From assembly GCA_029265975.1 (NCBI GenBank), contig JAJUGN010000007.1:1-60602 (forward strand): a DNA stretch of 60,602 nt, written 5' to 3'. The DNA is from Clostridiales bacterium. Lineage in GTDB: Bacteria > Bacillota > Clostridia > Oscillospirales > Oscillospiraceae. Made by a program: the position numbers and the translations under genes. The notes below the pieces were generated by a model. It was given only the letters and a program-made list of their open reading frames with translations. It had not been told where the DNA came from and made no database searches. Position 1 is the stretch's first letter. Each line of letters opens with the position of its first letter. Shown one piece after another: positions 35,262 to 43,321 of this stretch.

Positions 35262-35549
35262 TTCATTCCCGCCTTTATAATGATTTAGGATGTCTTTACC
35301 GCCCGGCCTTATGTGTTTTTCTTGATTCCGCAGTTCCCGTAACGGTAATAAAACGACTCATTCTCCGCGCAGGCCGGCATTAACCGGCCTTATTCAGAGC
35401 ATTACATGCCCGCCGCTTAAAATACCGCTCTTTTTATCCCGCCGCCCCATTGGGGCATCCCCAAAAGCACTGCTTATCATACATTGTATTTCTTAATCTG
35501 GATATAATCAATACTTATTCGGTAAGCCTTATCAGCGCAAAATCCCGCC

Positions 35550-35689
35550 TCAAAGAGGCGGAATGCAAAGTCAAATCTGTCATTTCCGGCGGCGTGTACG
35601 TCGGAAATGACACCTCTCATGACGGGCGCGGCAGAGCGGCCGTCATGAAACCCCCTTGTCAAAAAAGCCCTTTGGGCTTTTTTGACAGC
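35550..35689 (+). repeat. Dispersed four-hairpin element, copy 3 (left end missing)
   Basis: The hairpins at 35579-35611 (GTCATTTCCG/CGGAAATGAC), 35618-35647 and 35658-35688 (TGTCAAAAAAGCCC with its inverse) match copies 2 and 4. The left end and first hairpin are replaced by a CCGCCTC/GAGGCGG hairpin at 35545-35561. A separate hairpin ATCCAGCC/GGCTGGAT (35694-35717) lies between it and the end of the arsenic operon. The remainder of 35262-35549 shows no gene. Confidence 0.88.
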
Positions 35690-35693
35690 CTGA

Positions 35694-35717
35694 ATCCAGC
35701 CTGTTAATGGGCTGGAT
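35694..35717 (-). terminator. Hairpin at the end of the arsenic operon
   Basis: ATCCAGCC and GGCTGGAT pair 12 nt after the stop at 35730. No U tract follows directly, but the next hairpin of repeat copy 3 supplies a TTTTTT tail. Confidence 0.5.
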
Positions 35718-35729
35718 GAGCGCTTTACT

Positions 35730-36167
35730 TTAATAACCCATTTCTTCAAGTATGCCTACTGCGCTGACTACGGAATCGACGCAGATCGTCCCGAACAGAT
35801 TTTCACTTATCGCGCGCTCCATTCCCTGCTTTGTGGAAATGTCGCAGCCTAAAATATCCCGGCATACCGCTGACTTGTTTTCGCTTCTGAATTTCTCGGT
35901 AAATCTCACGGTTTCGGCATAGCATCTGCTTTTTGCTTCCTTGTCGTCCGATATGTACTGGCCGTGTTTCAGGCCGATAACCATAACGCCGCCCGTAACG
36001 GCGCCGCACAGCTCGCCGCAGCGCATGCCTCCGCCGAAGCCGCAGGCTATTTTAAGAGCCTGCTCCGAAGCTAATCCGTATTTCTCGCAGAAGACGGCAA
36101 AAACCGACTGGGAACAATTAAACCCGCCTCTAAAAAGCGCAACGGCTTTTTCGGATAAAATACTCAT
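35730..36167 (-). CDS. C_GCAxxG_C_C family redox protein
   Basis: The 145-residue protein has FNCSQSV near residue 17, GGGMRCGELCGAVTGG near residue 45 and two more Cys (CRDILGC) near residue 105. This is the conserved Cys set of the C_GCAxxG_C_C family, thought to have a redox role. It is the last gene of the arsenic operon. The start at 36167 follows GAGGCGC, which overlaps the arsC stop. A paralogue lies at 48594-49022. Confidence 0.85.
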   Translation of the reverse strand: MSILSEKAVALFRGGFNCSQSVFAVFCEKYGLASEQALKIACGFGGGMRCGELCGAVTGGVMVIGLKHGQYISDDKEAKSRCYAETVRFTEKFRSENKSAVCRDILGCDISTKQGMERAISENLFGTICVDSVVSAVGILEEMGY

Positions 36168-36175
36168 TTTGCGCC

Positions 36176-36574
36176 TCAATCCTTCAGGCTTTCGGCAAGC
36201 CGCTTTATTTTTTCCTCTATTGTTTTTATGACTTTTATAAATACCTCGTCGCTTTTTCCGGATGGATCCTCTAGCCCCCAGTCCTCGCGGCGCCTGCACG
36301 GCAGAAACGGACATGCGACGCCGCAGCCCATTGTTACAACTATGTCGACCGGCGGCAGCTCATGTATGAGCTTCGGGCGCTGGGTTTTTTCCATATCTAT
36401 TCCGTAAAGCTCCTTCACAAGTCTTACGGCGTCCCGGTTTATTTCCGGCTTCAGCTCCGTTCCTGCGGAATAGCTTTCAAAGGTATCGGCCGCAAAATGC
36501 TTGCCGAGCGCCTCGGCTATCTGGGATCGGCAGGAATTATGCACGCATATGAACGCAACCTTTGCTTTAGTCAT
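36176..36574 (-). CDS. arsC: Arsenate reductase, low-molecular-weight phosphatase type
   Basis: This 132-residue enzyme has the P-loop CVHNSCRS (CX5R) near residue 10. The redox Cys pair is in GCGVACPFLPC (about 83-92), and DWGLEDPSGKSDE follows. It reduces As(V) to As(III), with thioredoxin restoring the enzyme. Its start overlaps the end of acr3 by 8 nt. The thioredoxin-like protein at 37631 is a likely partner. Confidence 0.95.
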   Translation of the reverse strand: MTKAKVAFICVHNSCRSQIAEALGKHFAADTFESYSAGTELKPEINRDAVRLVKELYGIDMEKTQRPKLIHELPPVDIVVTMGCGVACPFLPCRRREDWGLEDPSGKSDEVFIKVIKTIEEKIKRLAESLKD

Positions 36575-37616
36575 ATCGGAACCACCCTTCTGTTTTATTG
36601 GCTATTTTCACAAGCATGAGCATTACAGGCACCTCCGTAAGCACGCCGACGATGGTCGCAAGCGCGGCAGCGCTCTGCGTGCCGAAAAGAGATATCGCTA
36701 CGGCGACGGCCAGCTCAAAAAAGTTGGATGCCCCTATCATTCCCGCCGGCGCAGCTATATCATGCGGCAACTTCAGAAGCCTGCTCGACAGATAGGCGAT
36801 GAAAAAAATCAGGAACGTCTGGATCGTCAGCGGCACGGCTATCAAAACTATATGCAGGGGGTTTTTCAGTATTACATCGCCCTGGAAAGAGAATATTATT
36901 ATGAGGGTCAGAAGAAGCCCGGCCATAGTCACATTCCCGAATTTCGGTATGAAGCTCTTCTCAAAATACTCGGCTCCGTGCTTTTTGGTGACATAATTTC
37001 TTGTGGCCGCGCCGCCCGCAAGAGGTATCACAACAAAAAGAATTACGGATAAAATGAGCGTGTCCCAGGGTATGCCGACTCCGCCGACTCCAAGGAGAAA
37101 AGCTACTATCGGCGTGAAAGCGATAAGAATAATTATGTCGTTGGTCGCTACCTGTACGACGGTATAAGCCGCATTCCCCTTTGTCAGATGGCTCCATACG
37201 AAAACCATCGCGGTGCAGGGCGCGGCTCCGAGAAGTATCGCTCCCGCCAGATAGTCTTTCGCGAGCCCGGTAGGAATCATGCCTCTGAATACGACAAAGA
37301 AAAACAGCCAGGCGATGCCAAACATTGTAAACGGCTTGATTAGCCAGTTGGTGACCCATGTCACAAAAAGACCCTTAGGGTTTTTTCCCACGTTCCTTAT
37401 ACTCTGAAAATCCACCTTCAGCATCATTGGATATATCATAAGCCATATGAGCACGGCGATAGGTATCGAAACCCGCGCGTACTCAAAGCGCCCGAGCAGA
37501 GCGGGGATGCCCGGCAGATACCTGCCTATAAGAATCCCCGCCGCCATGCAGAGCACGACCCAAAGCGTCAGATATTTTTCAAAAAAGCCTATTCCGGCGC
37601 CTTTTCTTTTTTCCAT
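36567..37616 (-). CDS. acr3: Arsenite efflux permease Acr3
   Basis: The 349-residue membrane protein has ten helices of the ACR3 family. It contains the conserved GAAPCTAMVFVWS near residue 130, whose Cys is essential in the family. It exports As(III) as the arsenite anion. I chose the ATG at 37616, which has AGAGG 7 nt upstream, over the in-frame GTG at 37622. Confidence 0.95.
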   Translation of the reverse strand: MEKRKGAGIGFFEKYLTLWVVLCMAAGILIGRYLPGIPALLGRFEYARVSIPIAVLIWLMIYPMMLKVDFQSIRNVGKNPKGLFVTWVTNWLIKPFTMFGIAWLFFFVVFRGMIPTGLAKDYLAGAILLGAAPCTAMVFVWSHLTKGNAAYTVVQVATNDIIILIAFTPIVAFLLGVGGVGIPWDTLILSVILFVVIPLAGGAATRNYVTKKHGAEYFEKSFIPKFGNVTMAGLLLTLIIIFSFQGDVILKNPLHIVLIAVPLTIQTFLIFFIAYLSSRLLKLPHDIAAPAGMIGASNFFELAVAVAISLFGTQSAAALATIVGVLTEVPVMLMLVKIANKTEGWFRYD

Positions 37617-37630
37617 CTCCACACCTCTCG

Positions 37631-37984
37631 CTACGATCTGACCTTCTGAAGAATCCTTACGACCTCCTCCGCGCTTAGAACCTTTCCGTAGGATACCACC
37701 TTGCCGTCAACGACGAGAGCGGGTGTGCTCATAACACCGTATGACGCAATCTGTGCAAAGTCGGTCACATGGTCGATTGCGGTGTCCATTCCAAGACGTT
37801 TAAGGGCTTCCTTTGTCGCCGCCTCAAGCTGGTTGCACTTAGCGCAGCCGCTGCCGAGAACCTTTACGCTGGCTCCTCCGGCTTTCGCGCTCTCGGCCTT
37901 TTCCATGCTCTCCGCGTCGCAGTTGCCCCCGCAGCAGCAGGAGTTCGTTTCTTCTTTTTTCTTCCCAAAATTGAAAAACGCCAT
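37631..37984 (-). CDS. Thioredoxin-like protein with N-terminal Cys cluster
   Basis: The 117-residue protein has an N-terminal extension with SCCCGGNC followed by a small thioredoxin fold of the archaeal glutaredoxin-like type. The active site is GCAKC near residue 48 and the cis-Pro is in MSTPAL. It probably recycles ArsC or moves reducing power; the Cys cluster could bind As(III). The start is the second ATG (37984), spaced correctly from AAAGGAGA. It lies between acr3 and the ferredoxin fusion gene. Confidence 0.87.
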   Translation of the reverse strand: MAFFNFGKKKEETNSCCCGGNCDAESMEKAESAKAGGASVKVLGSGCAKCNQLEAATKEALKRLGMDTAIDHVTDFAQIASYGVMSTPALVVDGKVVSYGKVLSAEEVVRILQKVRS

Positions 37985-38015
37985 TTTCATTCTCCTTTAT
38001 ACAAATACAAATATT

Positions 38016-38780
38016 TCAGCAGCAGCTGCCCCCGCAGGAACATCCGGATTTTTTGCTTTTGCCCTCATAAAACGCTCTTAAGTTCTGCGGCATCTCATAT
38101 CCTCCGCAGGAGCAGCCGCCCTCTGACGACGCGAACGCTTCCTTCAGTATCGCCTCCGCCAGCATTTCTTTTGGCGGCACCTCATAGCTCTCGCCCTCGT
38201 ATTCGAAGACCCGGCACTCTACGTCTGTGCCGCTGATTTCGCTGCAGCAGCCGCAGCTGTTTTCTTTTACTGATGTGCAAATGTCTTTTCCGTTGACGCG
38301 AATGGTAGGCGACGACAAAAACTTATATTTTTCAGCGAGCTCCGCGCTTTCCATCTCGATCTTCTTATACTCAACCCTGCGGCCCGCAAGCTCCAGAGCG
38401 GGGGTAAGTATATTCATAACCTCGTCCAGTTCATTGTCAGTCCCAATGCAGCGGTCGCAGGTCTGCAAATCCAGATATAAGTATTCTACCAAAACGCTTT
38501 TCTCGGGAGCTTCGCCGCAGCCGCAGGAACAGCATGCTTCTTCAGTCTCTTTCTTTCCGTTCGGAGGAGTCCAGCCAGTGTTATCACCGACATAGGTTAT
38601 GGCTCCGACGGGGCAGCGGTTTCCGCAGCCATGGCAATGGTCAACACAGGCTTTTGGATTCTTGACGACAGGCGACGGCGCCTTTGACTTGTCATAGACG
38701 TTGTGCGGGCATTTCGCAATACAGGTGCCGCATTCCGCGCAAAGCGCGTAGTCTACAACGGGATACCAGGTTTTTGCCAT
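38016..38780 (-). CDS. Ferredoxin-DUF2703 fusion with Cys-rich tail
   Basis: The 254-residue protein holds 25 Cys. Residues 14-65 carry two clusters' worth of Cys (CAECGTCIAKC and CVDHCHGCGNRC). Residues 85-95 add CCSCGC. Residues 105-215 match DUF2703, a thioredoxin-like domain common in arsenic operons, with TCDRC. The tail ends with CSCGG and GCSCGGSCC. The fusion suggests electron delivery to, or As(III) capture by, the thioredoxin-like domain. GGAGG precedes the ATG. It sits between the permease and thioredoxin genes. Confidence 0.82.
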   Translation of the reverse strand: MAKTWYPVVDYALCAECGTCIAKCPHNVYDKSKAPSPVVKNPKACVDHCHGCGNRCPVGAITYVGDNTGWTPPNGKKETEEACCSCGCGEAPEKSVLVEYLYLDLQTCDRCIGTDNELDEVMNILTPALELAGRRVEYKKIEMESAELAEKYKFLSSPTIRVNGKDICTSVKENSCGCCSEISGTDVECRVFEYEGESYEVPPKEMLAEAILKEAFASSEGGCSCGGYEMPQNLRAFYEGKSKKSGCSCGGSCC

Positions 38781-38791
38781 AATTATCCTCC

Positions 38792-39796
38792 TTATACGAA
38801 CAGGAATTGAAACGCGTTGAACGTGTATCCGATTACAATAATGCCAATTGCCACTATGCCTACAAACACCGCCAAAAGCTTAGGCTTGACTGCGCGGCGC
38901 AGCATTATTATCGACGGCGCAGAGAGCGCGGTGACCGCCATCATGAACGAGAGTATAGTTCCAAGCCCTACCCCCTTGTAAAACAGCGCCTCGGCAATAG
39001 GTATGGTTCCGAAAATGTCCGCGTACATCGGTATGCCGACTAAAGTGGCCAGGATTACCGAGAACGGGTTTCTGCTTCCGAGTACGGTTTGTATAAGCTC
39101 CGCCGGTATCCAGTTATGGATAACCGCCCCGATGCCTACTCCGATAAAGACATAAAGAATAACCTTTTTTACCGTAGCCTGGACCTGTTCCTTCGCGTAT
39201 ATAAGGCGCTCGCGCCTCGTAAGCTCCGGAGCTTCAATATCCACGCTGCCAGCCGACTTCACAAAGTTTTCAACGTATTTTTCCATGCCTAATTTTTCAA
39301 TCAGAGAGCCTCCTATGACCGCGAGCACCAGCCCGACAATTACATAAGCAAAGGCCACTCTGGCTCCGAAAATGCTCATCAGCAGTATCAGCGAGCCTAG
39401 ATCCACCAGCGGAGAAGAAATGAGAAAAGAAAACGTGATTCCTACCGGAAGACCCGCGCTGGAAAAGCCTATGAAAAGCGGTATGGATGAGCAGGAGCAG
39501 AATGGTGTCACGGTGCCAAGCAGCGCGGCCAGGATATTTGCAGTGATGCCCTTGAAGCGCCCGAGGATTTTTTTCGTCCTCTCCGGCGGAAAATAGCTTT
39601 GGATATACGATATCACAAAAATAAGGACCGAAAGCAGAATCAGTATTTTTATAACATCGTAGAGGAAGAAATGTATGCTTCCTCCGAGCTTAGAGGAAAT
39701 GTCAAGCCGGAATACCCCTTCCACAAGCAGCTTGACAAGAACCCAAAGCCACTCCATCTTTAATATCTGGCTGTTTAGAAACGCAAAAATAAACAT
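38792..39796 (-). CDS. ArsP/SO_0444-type permease
   Basis: The 334-residue membrane protein has eight to ten helices and the signature TPFCSCSSIPLF near residue 95, which holds the paired Cys of the ArsP permease family. Members export trivalent organoarsenicals; others act on different metals. I chose the ATG at 39796, which has GGAG upstream and lies 4 nt after the arsR stop. As the second gene of the operon it should respond to ArsR. Confidence 0.85.
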   Translation of the reverse strand: MFIFAFLNSQILKMEWLWVLVKLLVEGVFRLDISSKLGGSIHFFLYDVIKILILLSVLIFVISYIQSYFPPERTKKILGRFKGITANILAALLGTVTPFCSCSSIPLFIGFSSAGLPVGITFSFLISSPLVDLGSLILLMSIFGARVAFAYVIVGLVLAVIGGSLIEKLGMEKYVENFVKSAGSVDIEAPELTRRERLIYAKEQVQATVKKVILYVFIGVGIGAVIHNWIPAELIQTVLGSRNPFSVILATLVGIPMYADIFGTIPIAEALFYKGVGLGTILSFMMAVTALSAPSIIMLRRAVKPKLLAVFVGIVAIGIIVIGYTFNAFQFLFV

Positions 39797-39800
39797 GATC

Positions 39801-40121
39801 CTATTCTCCGTTTTCAGAAATCTTGCAGACACACTCTGCGGAGCCCTCGGTTATTTCATTGAGAAACGCCTTGGCCCTCTCTATGGTATCGCGGTCCAGC
39901 GAGTAGTAAGTCCATTTGCCTTCCTCCCTGCATCTGACAATGCCGCATTCGCAAAGCAGCTTCATATGATGCGAGAGCGTCGGCTGCGACATCTCCAGTC
40001 GTTCAAGTATCCTGCACGCGCAAAGCTCTCCGCAGGACAGCATGTCGACTATCATGGCCCGTCTCGAATCGCCCAGGGCCTTGAACACTCTCGCTCCTTC
40101 GGAATATCTGTCGTCCATCAT
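39801..40121 (-). CDS. arsR: ArsR-family arsenic-responsive repressor
   Basis: The 106-residue winged-helix repressor has the metal site ELCACRI near residue 31 and recognition helix MSQPTLSHHMKLL. As(III) binding to the Cys pair releases DNA. Two ATGs (40121, 40118) lie next to each other; AGGTG is better spaced for the second. It leads the arsenic operon. Two copies of an operator-like sequence lie upstream. Confidence 0.93.
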   Translation of the reverse strand: MMDDRYSEGARVFKALGDSRRAMIVDMLSCGELCACRILERLEMSQPTLSHHMKLLCECGIVRCREEGKWTYYSLDRDTIERAKAFLNEITEGSAECVCKISENGE

Positions 40122-40124
40122 GCA

Positions 40125-40186
40125 CCTCAAATTGAATTTTTTCGATTTGACAATTCCAATATACTCCTCAAATTGAATTTTGTCAA
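40125..40186 (-). promoter_or_regulatory. arsR promoter with duplicated operator sequence
   Basis: Minus-strand TTGACA (40186-40181), 17-nt spacer and TATATT (40163-40158). The 16-bp sequence CCTCAAATTGAATTTT occurs at 40125-40140 (over the ribosome site) and again at 40166-40181 (in the spacer), 41 bp apart, close to four helical turns. Confidence 0.8.
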
Positions 40187-40354
40187 TATGAAGTCGGTAT
40201 TTATTTTAACATCGGATTATTTTCCTGAAATGAATATTAAAAAACAAAAACGCTCCGCCCCCTCTCCATTATCCGTATAATCTGCTATAAAGTGACACTC
40301 TATCGATTTTACGGCCCGGAAAATATATACGGAGTAACATTTTTTAAGCTTTTA

Positions 40355-40384
40355 TTGCGTTTTTGCCCCTGCGGGTGATAATAT
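40355..40384 (+). promoter_or_regulatory. Promoter of the MFS gene
   Basis: TTGCGT (40355-40360), 18-nt spacer and TAATAT (40379-40384), about 55 nt before the start. Confidence 0.5.
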
Positions 40385-40437
40385 TACAGTAATAGTTCGC
40401 TTGCTAATTTCATTAATTTGAAATCGAGGTCAGCTTT

Positions 40438-41601
40438 ATGAAAAAGGAGCCCTTCGGTCGTCAGTACTATATGGTTTTGCTTGCGGGTCTTTGCACCAGC
40501 ATGGGCTATTCCATGATAAGCGGCGTAATAGTAAAATACGTTGTCAGTCTCGGCTTCAGCCTTACCACTGCCGGATTTGTCAGCGGGCTTTACGCGTCTT
40601 CCGCGCTGTTTATAAGGCCCGTAGGCGGTATGCTTTCCGACAGATTTCAGGAGAAGAGCATACTCAGGGTATCGGCGCCGCTTTTTGCGCTATGCATATT
40701 CGCTTACGGTATTTTCACCTCTCTCGGCGGCTTTGCGTTTGTACGGATTCTCAGCGGCATGGTTTTTGCCGTAAACAGCACGGTAACCTCCGCCTACGCC
40801 TGCAAGTTCATACCGAGGAGCCGCACGGGCGAAGGAATAGGCTATATGGGGCTCACCTATACTCTCAGCATGGCGGTCGCGCCCGGAATAGGGCTTGCCG
40901 TTTTCAATTCTCTCGGAGCCCGTGCGGCGTTTTTTATGGCGGGATGCGTAATAGCCCTCGCCGCCGTTTTTATCGCGCTAATAAAGGACGACCTTTCCCC
41001 GAAAAATATTGAGAGCTGCGGTTTTTCCTTTTCGAATCTGATCGCGGTACCGCTTTTGCCTCTTGCGTTCATAAACGGGCTTTTTTCCTTCTGCAACGGC
41101 ATCATCGTAAATTTCATCATACTGCACGCCGAGAAGAACCGGATAGCGAACCCGACCGTTTTCTTTACCGTCACCGCGGTCGTCATGCTGGTCGTCCGCC
41201 CGCTCGCCGGAAAGTTTAATGACCGGAAGGGCCTGCCCTTCGTGCTCGTTCCCGCCTTTATCGTTTCCGCCGCCGGACTGCTCTTCATCGGCTATTTGAG
41301 CTCATTTTGGGTTATGATTGCAGGAGCTGTGCTCACATCCCTCGGCTCAGGTTCGGGCCAGCCCTCTATCCAGGCCGAGTGCGTAAAAAGGATGCCGGAG
41401 AACAGGCGCGGCGTCGCGATAAGCACATACTTTATTTTTGCTGATGTCTTTCAGGGCTTAGGTCCCCTTATCGGCGGAGCGATAGCCGACGCCAGGGGCT
41501 ACACCTTTACCTATAATGTCTGCGCGGCGGTCCTTATCGGCGGCCTTGCTCTATTCCTCGCCGAGAACTACCGCAGAAAAAAGAGCCTGAGCCGGGTGTG
41601 A
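40438..41601 (+). CDS. MFS transporter
   Basis: The 387-residue protein has 12 helices and the MFS motif GGMLSDRFQEKS near residue 64. RRG-V-A and GPLIGG-like segments are near the C-terminal half. It resembles drug or sugar-phosphate type exporters; the substrate is unknown. GAGGTC precedes the ATG. It diverges from arsR and has its own promoter. Confidence 0.87.
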   Translation: MKKEPFGRQYYMVLLAGLCTSMGYSMISGVIVKYVVSLGFSLTTAGFVSGLYASSALFIRPVGGMLSDRFQEKSILRVSAPLFALCIFAYGIFTSLGGFAFVRILSGMVFAVNSTVTSAYACKFIPRSRTGEGIGYMGLTYTLSMAVAPGIGLAVFNSLGARAAFFMAGCVIALAAVFIALIKDDLSPKNIESCGFSFSNLIAVPLLPLAFINGLFSFCNGIIVNFIILHAEKNRIANPTVFFTVTAVVMLVVRPLAGKFNDRKGLPFVLVPAFIVSAAGLLFIGYLSSFWVMIAGAVLTSLGSGSGQPSIQAECVKRMPENRRGVAISTYFIFADVFQGLGPLIGGAIADARGYTFTYNVCAAVLIGGLALFLAENYRRKKSLSRV

Positions 41602-41626
41602 GCCCCTACGCAGGCTGTAAAAAGCG

Positions 41627-41675
41627 GCGAGCGTCCATAGGCAGATGGTCTGCCGCCGGACGCTCGCTGTTTATT
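41627..41675. terminator. Bidirectional terminator between MFS and aldo/keto reductase genes
   Basis: GCGAGCGTCC (41627-41636) and GGACGCTCGC (41658-41667) pair and enclose GGCAGA/TCTGCC. TGTTTATTT follows on the plus strand. It lies between convergent genes. Confidence 0.7.
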
Positions 41676-41683
41676 TGGCAAAT

Positions 41684-42649
41684 TTATCTGTTATACGCGA
41701 ACCTGCTCCCGCTGAGCTTCTTCCAGACCTCGTCGCAGCGCGAAAGGATTTCCTCGGAGAGCGGGCCCTTCGCTATAAGCTCCAGATTCCCCGTAAGATG
41801 CTCAAGGCGGCTTACGCCGAGTATCACGCTCGTCACATAGCCGTAAGAAACGCACCAGCGGAGCGAGAGCTCGAGCAGCGACATTCCTGCGGACTCCGCT
41901 ATGCGCTCAAGGCTCTCCATGGCGGCAAAGCTGTCGTCGTTCCAGTATCTCTGGTAATATCCCGGTTCCGAAAGGCGCGTATTGTCAATCGGCCGCTCCC
42001 TGCCGTGCTTTCCCGAGAGAAGTCCCCCGGCGATCGGGTTATATATCGTAAGGCCTATCTTCTTCGCCCTGATAAAAGGAACAAGCTCCGATTCGATGCC
42101 TCTCGTCAGAAGGTTGTATACGTTTTCTGTGAGGCAGGGCGGCGTGAAGCTCCGCCTGTCGCAGATCGAGAGCGCGTCCATCATTTCCCACGCGGCGTAA
42201 TTGCTCATTCCTATGTAGCGGACCTTGCCGGACTTGACAAGAGAATCCATAGCCTCCATCGTCTCTTCAAGCGGCGTGGCCCTGTGCGGAAAATGCAGAT
42301 AGTAAATGTCGATGTAATCGGTGCCGAGGCGTCTGAGGCTTTTCTCCGCCGCCGAAACGATGTGCTTTCTGCTCAGCCCCTGTCCGTTCAGGCCCGGCTC
42401 GGAGGGGCCTCCTACCTTGCTTGCTATAACGATCTCATCTCTGCAGCCCTTGAGCGCCCTGCCCAAAATCGTTTCGCTCTGCCCGCCGGTGTAGATGTTT
42501 GCGGTGTCGAAAAAGTTCACGCCGCAGTCGAGGGCGCGGTGAACGACCTCTATGCTCCCCTGCTCGTCCAACTGTCCGCCGAAGGTCATGGTTCCCAGGC
42601 AGACCCGCGAAACGGTCAGCCCTGTTCCTGTAAGATTCACATTTTCCAT
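41684..42649 (-). CDS. Aldo/keto reductase
   Basis: The 321-residue TIM-barrel NADPH oxidoreductase has the family landmarks: GTMTFGG start, Asp-x4-Tyr (FDTANIY) near residue 50, the Lys in IASKVGGP and the His in YYLHFPH. It reduces carbonyl compounds. The ATG at 42649 has GGAGG 8 nt upstream. It is monocistronic. Confidence 0.92.
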   Translation of the reverse strand: MENVNLTGTGLTVSRVCLGTMTFGGQLDEQGSIEVVHRALDCGVNFFDTANIYTGGQSETILGRALKGCRDEIVIASKVGGPSEPGLNGQGLSRKHIVSAAEKSLRRLGTDYIDIYYLHFPHRATPLEETMEAMDSLVKSGKVRYIGMSNYAAWEMMDALSICDRRSFTPPCLTENVYNLLTRGIESELVPFIRAKKIGLTIYNPIAGGLLSGKHGRERPIDNTRLSEPGYYQRYWNDDSFAAMESLERIAESAGMSLLELSLRWCVSYGYVTSVILGVSRLEHLTGNLELIAKGPLSEEILSRCDEVWKKLSGSRFAYNR

Positions 42650-42824
42650 TTTCAAATCCTCCGAAGCATAAAATAAATCTTAAGAAAATCTCTCGTTTGT
42701 AAGGCCCCGGTTCCTTATATTGCCTGTCTATATTGAGTATACTACTTTATTTGGCCTTTGTCATTCGTTTCCTTAAAATTTGTTGTTTCTTCCGCTCCGC
42801 AGCTCTGAAAACCGTTTTTAGCTG

Positions 42825-43292
42825 TCACCGTCCCATCTCTCGGATGAGATTTACCATTTCTATCGCGCCCAGTGCCGAATCGTAGCCCTTGTTTCCGGCC
42901 TTTGTGCCCGCTCGCTCGATGGCCTGCTCTATGTTTTCAGTGGTCACAACGCCGAACATTACCGGCATTTCGTATTTCAGGGAAACGTTTGCTATGCCCT
43001 TTGACACCTCGGCGCAGACAAGCTCGTAATGCGACGTCGAGCCGCGGATTATCGCTCCGAGACAGATTATCGCGTCATATTTTCCGCTTTTGGCCATTTT
43101 GGAGGCTATTACCGGCAGCTCGAAGGCTCCGGGCACCCACGCGACCTCGATGTCGTCGCCGCCGACGTTATGCCTTCCCAGTCCGTCCAGAGCTCCGGCA
43201 AGCAGTTTGGACACGATGAATTCGTTGAAGCGGGAAGCGACTATGCCGACCCTGATATTTTCCGATACGAGTTTTCCTTCATAAACTTTCAT
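42825..43292 (-). CDS. ribH: 6,7-dimethyl-8-ribityllumazine synthase
   Basis: The 155-residue enzyme has the conserved [21 protein letters not shown] (catalytic His) and GNKG motifs of lumazine synthase. It condenses the RibBA and RibD products to lumazine; RibE then forms riboflavin. The ATG at 43292 follows AAGGAGA. It is the last gene of ribD-ribE-ribBA-ribH. Confidence 0.96.
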   Translation of the reverse strand: MKVYEGKLVSENIRVGIVASRFNEFIVSKLLAGALDGLGRHNVGGDDIEVAWVPGAFELPVIASKMAKSGKYDAIICLGAIIRGSTSHYELVCAEVSKGIANVSLKYEMPVMFGVVTTENIEQAIERAGTKAGNKGYDSALGAIEMVNLIREMGR

Positions 43293-43321
43293 TTTTTTAA
43301 TCTCCTTTTTTTCAGTTTTCA

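Noticed and set aside
42799-42826. CAGCT...AGCTG hairpin as ribH terminator
   Set aside because: The stem is only 5 bp and no U tract follows on the minus strand.
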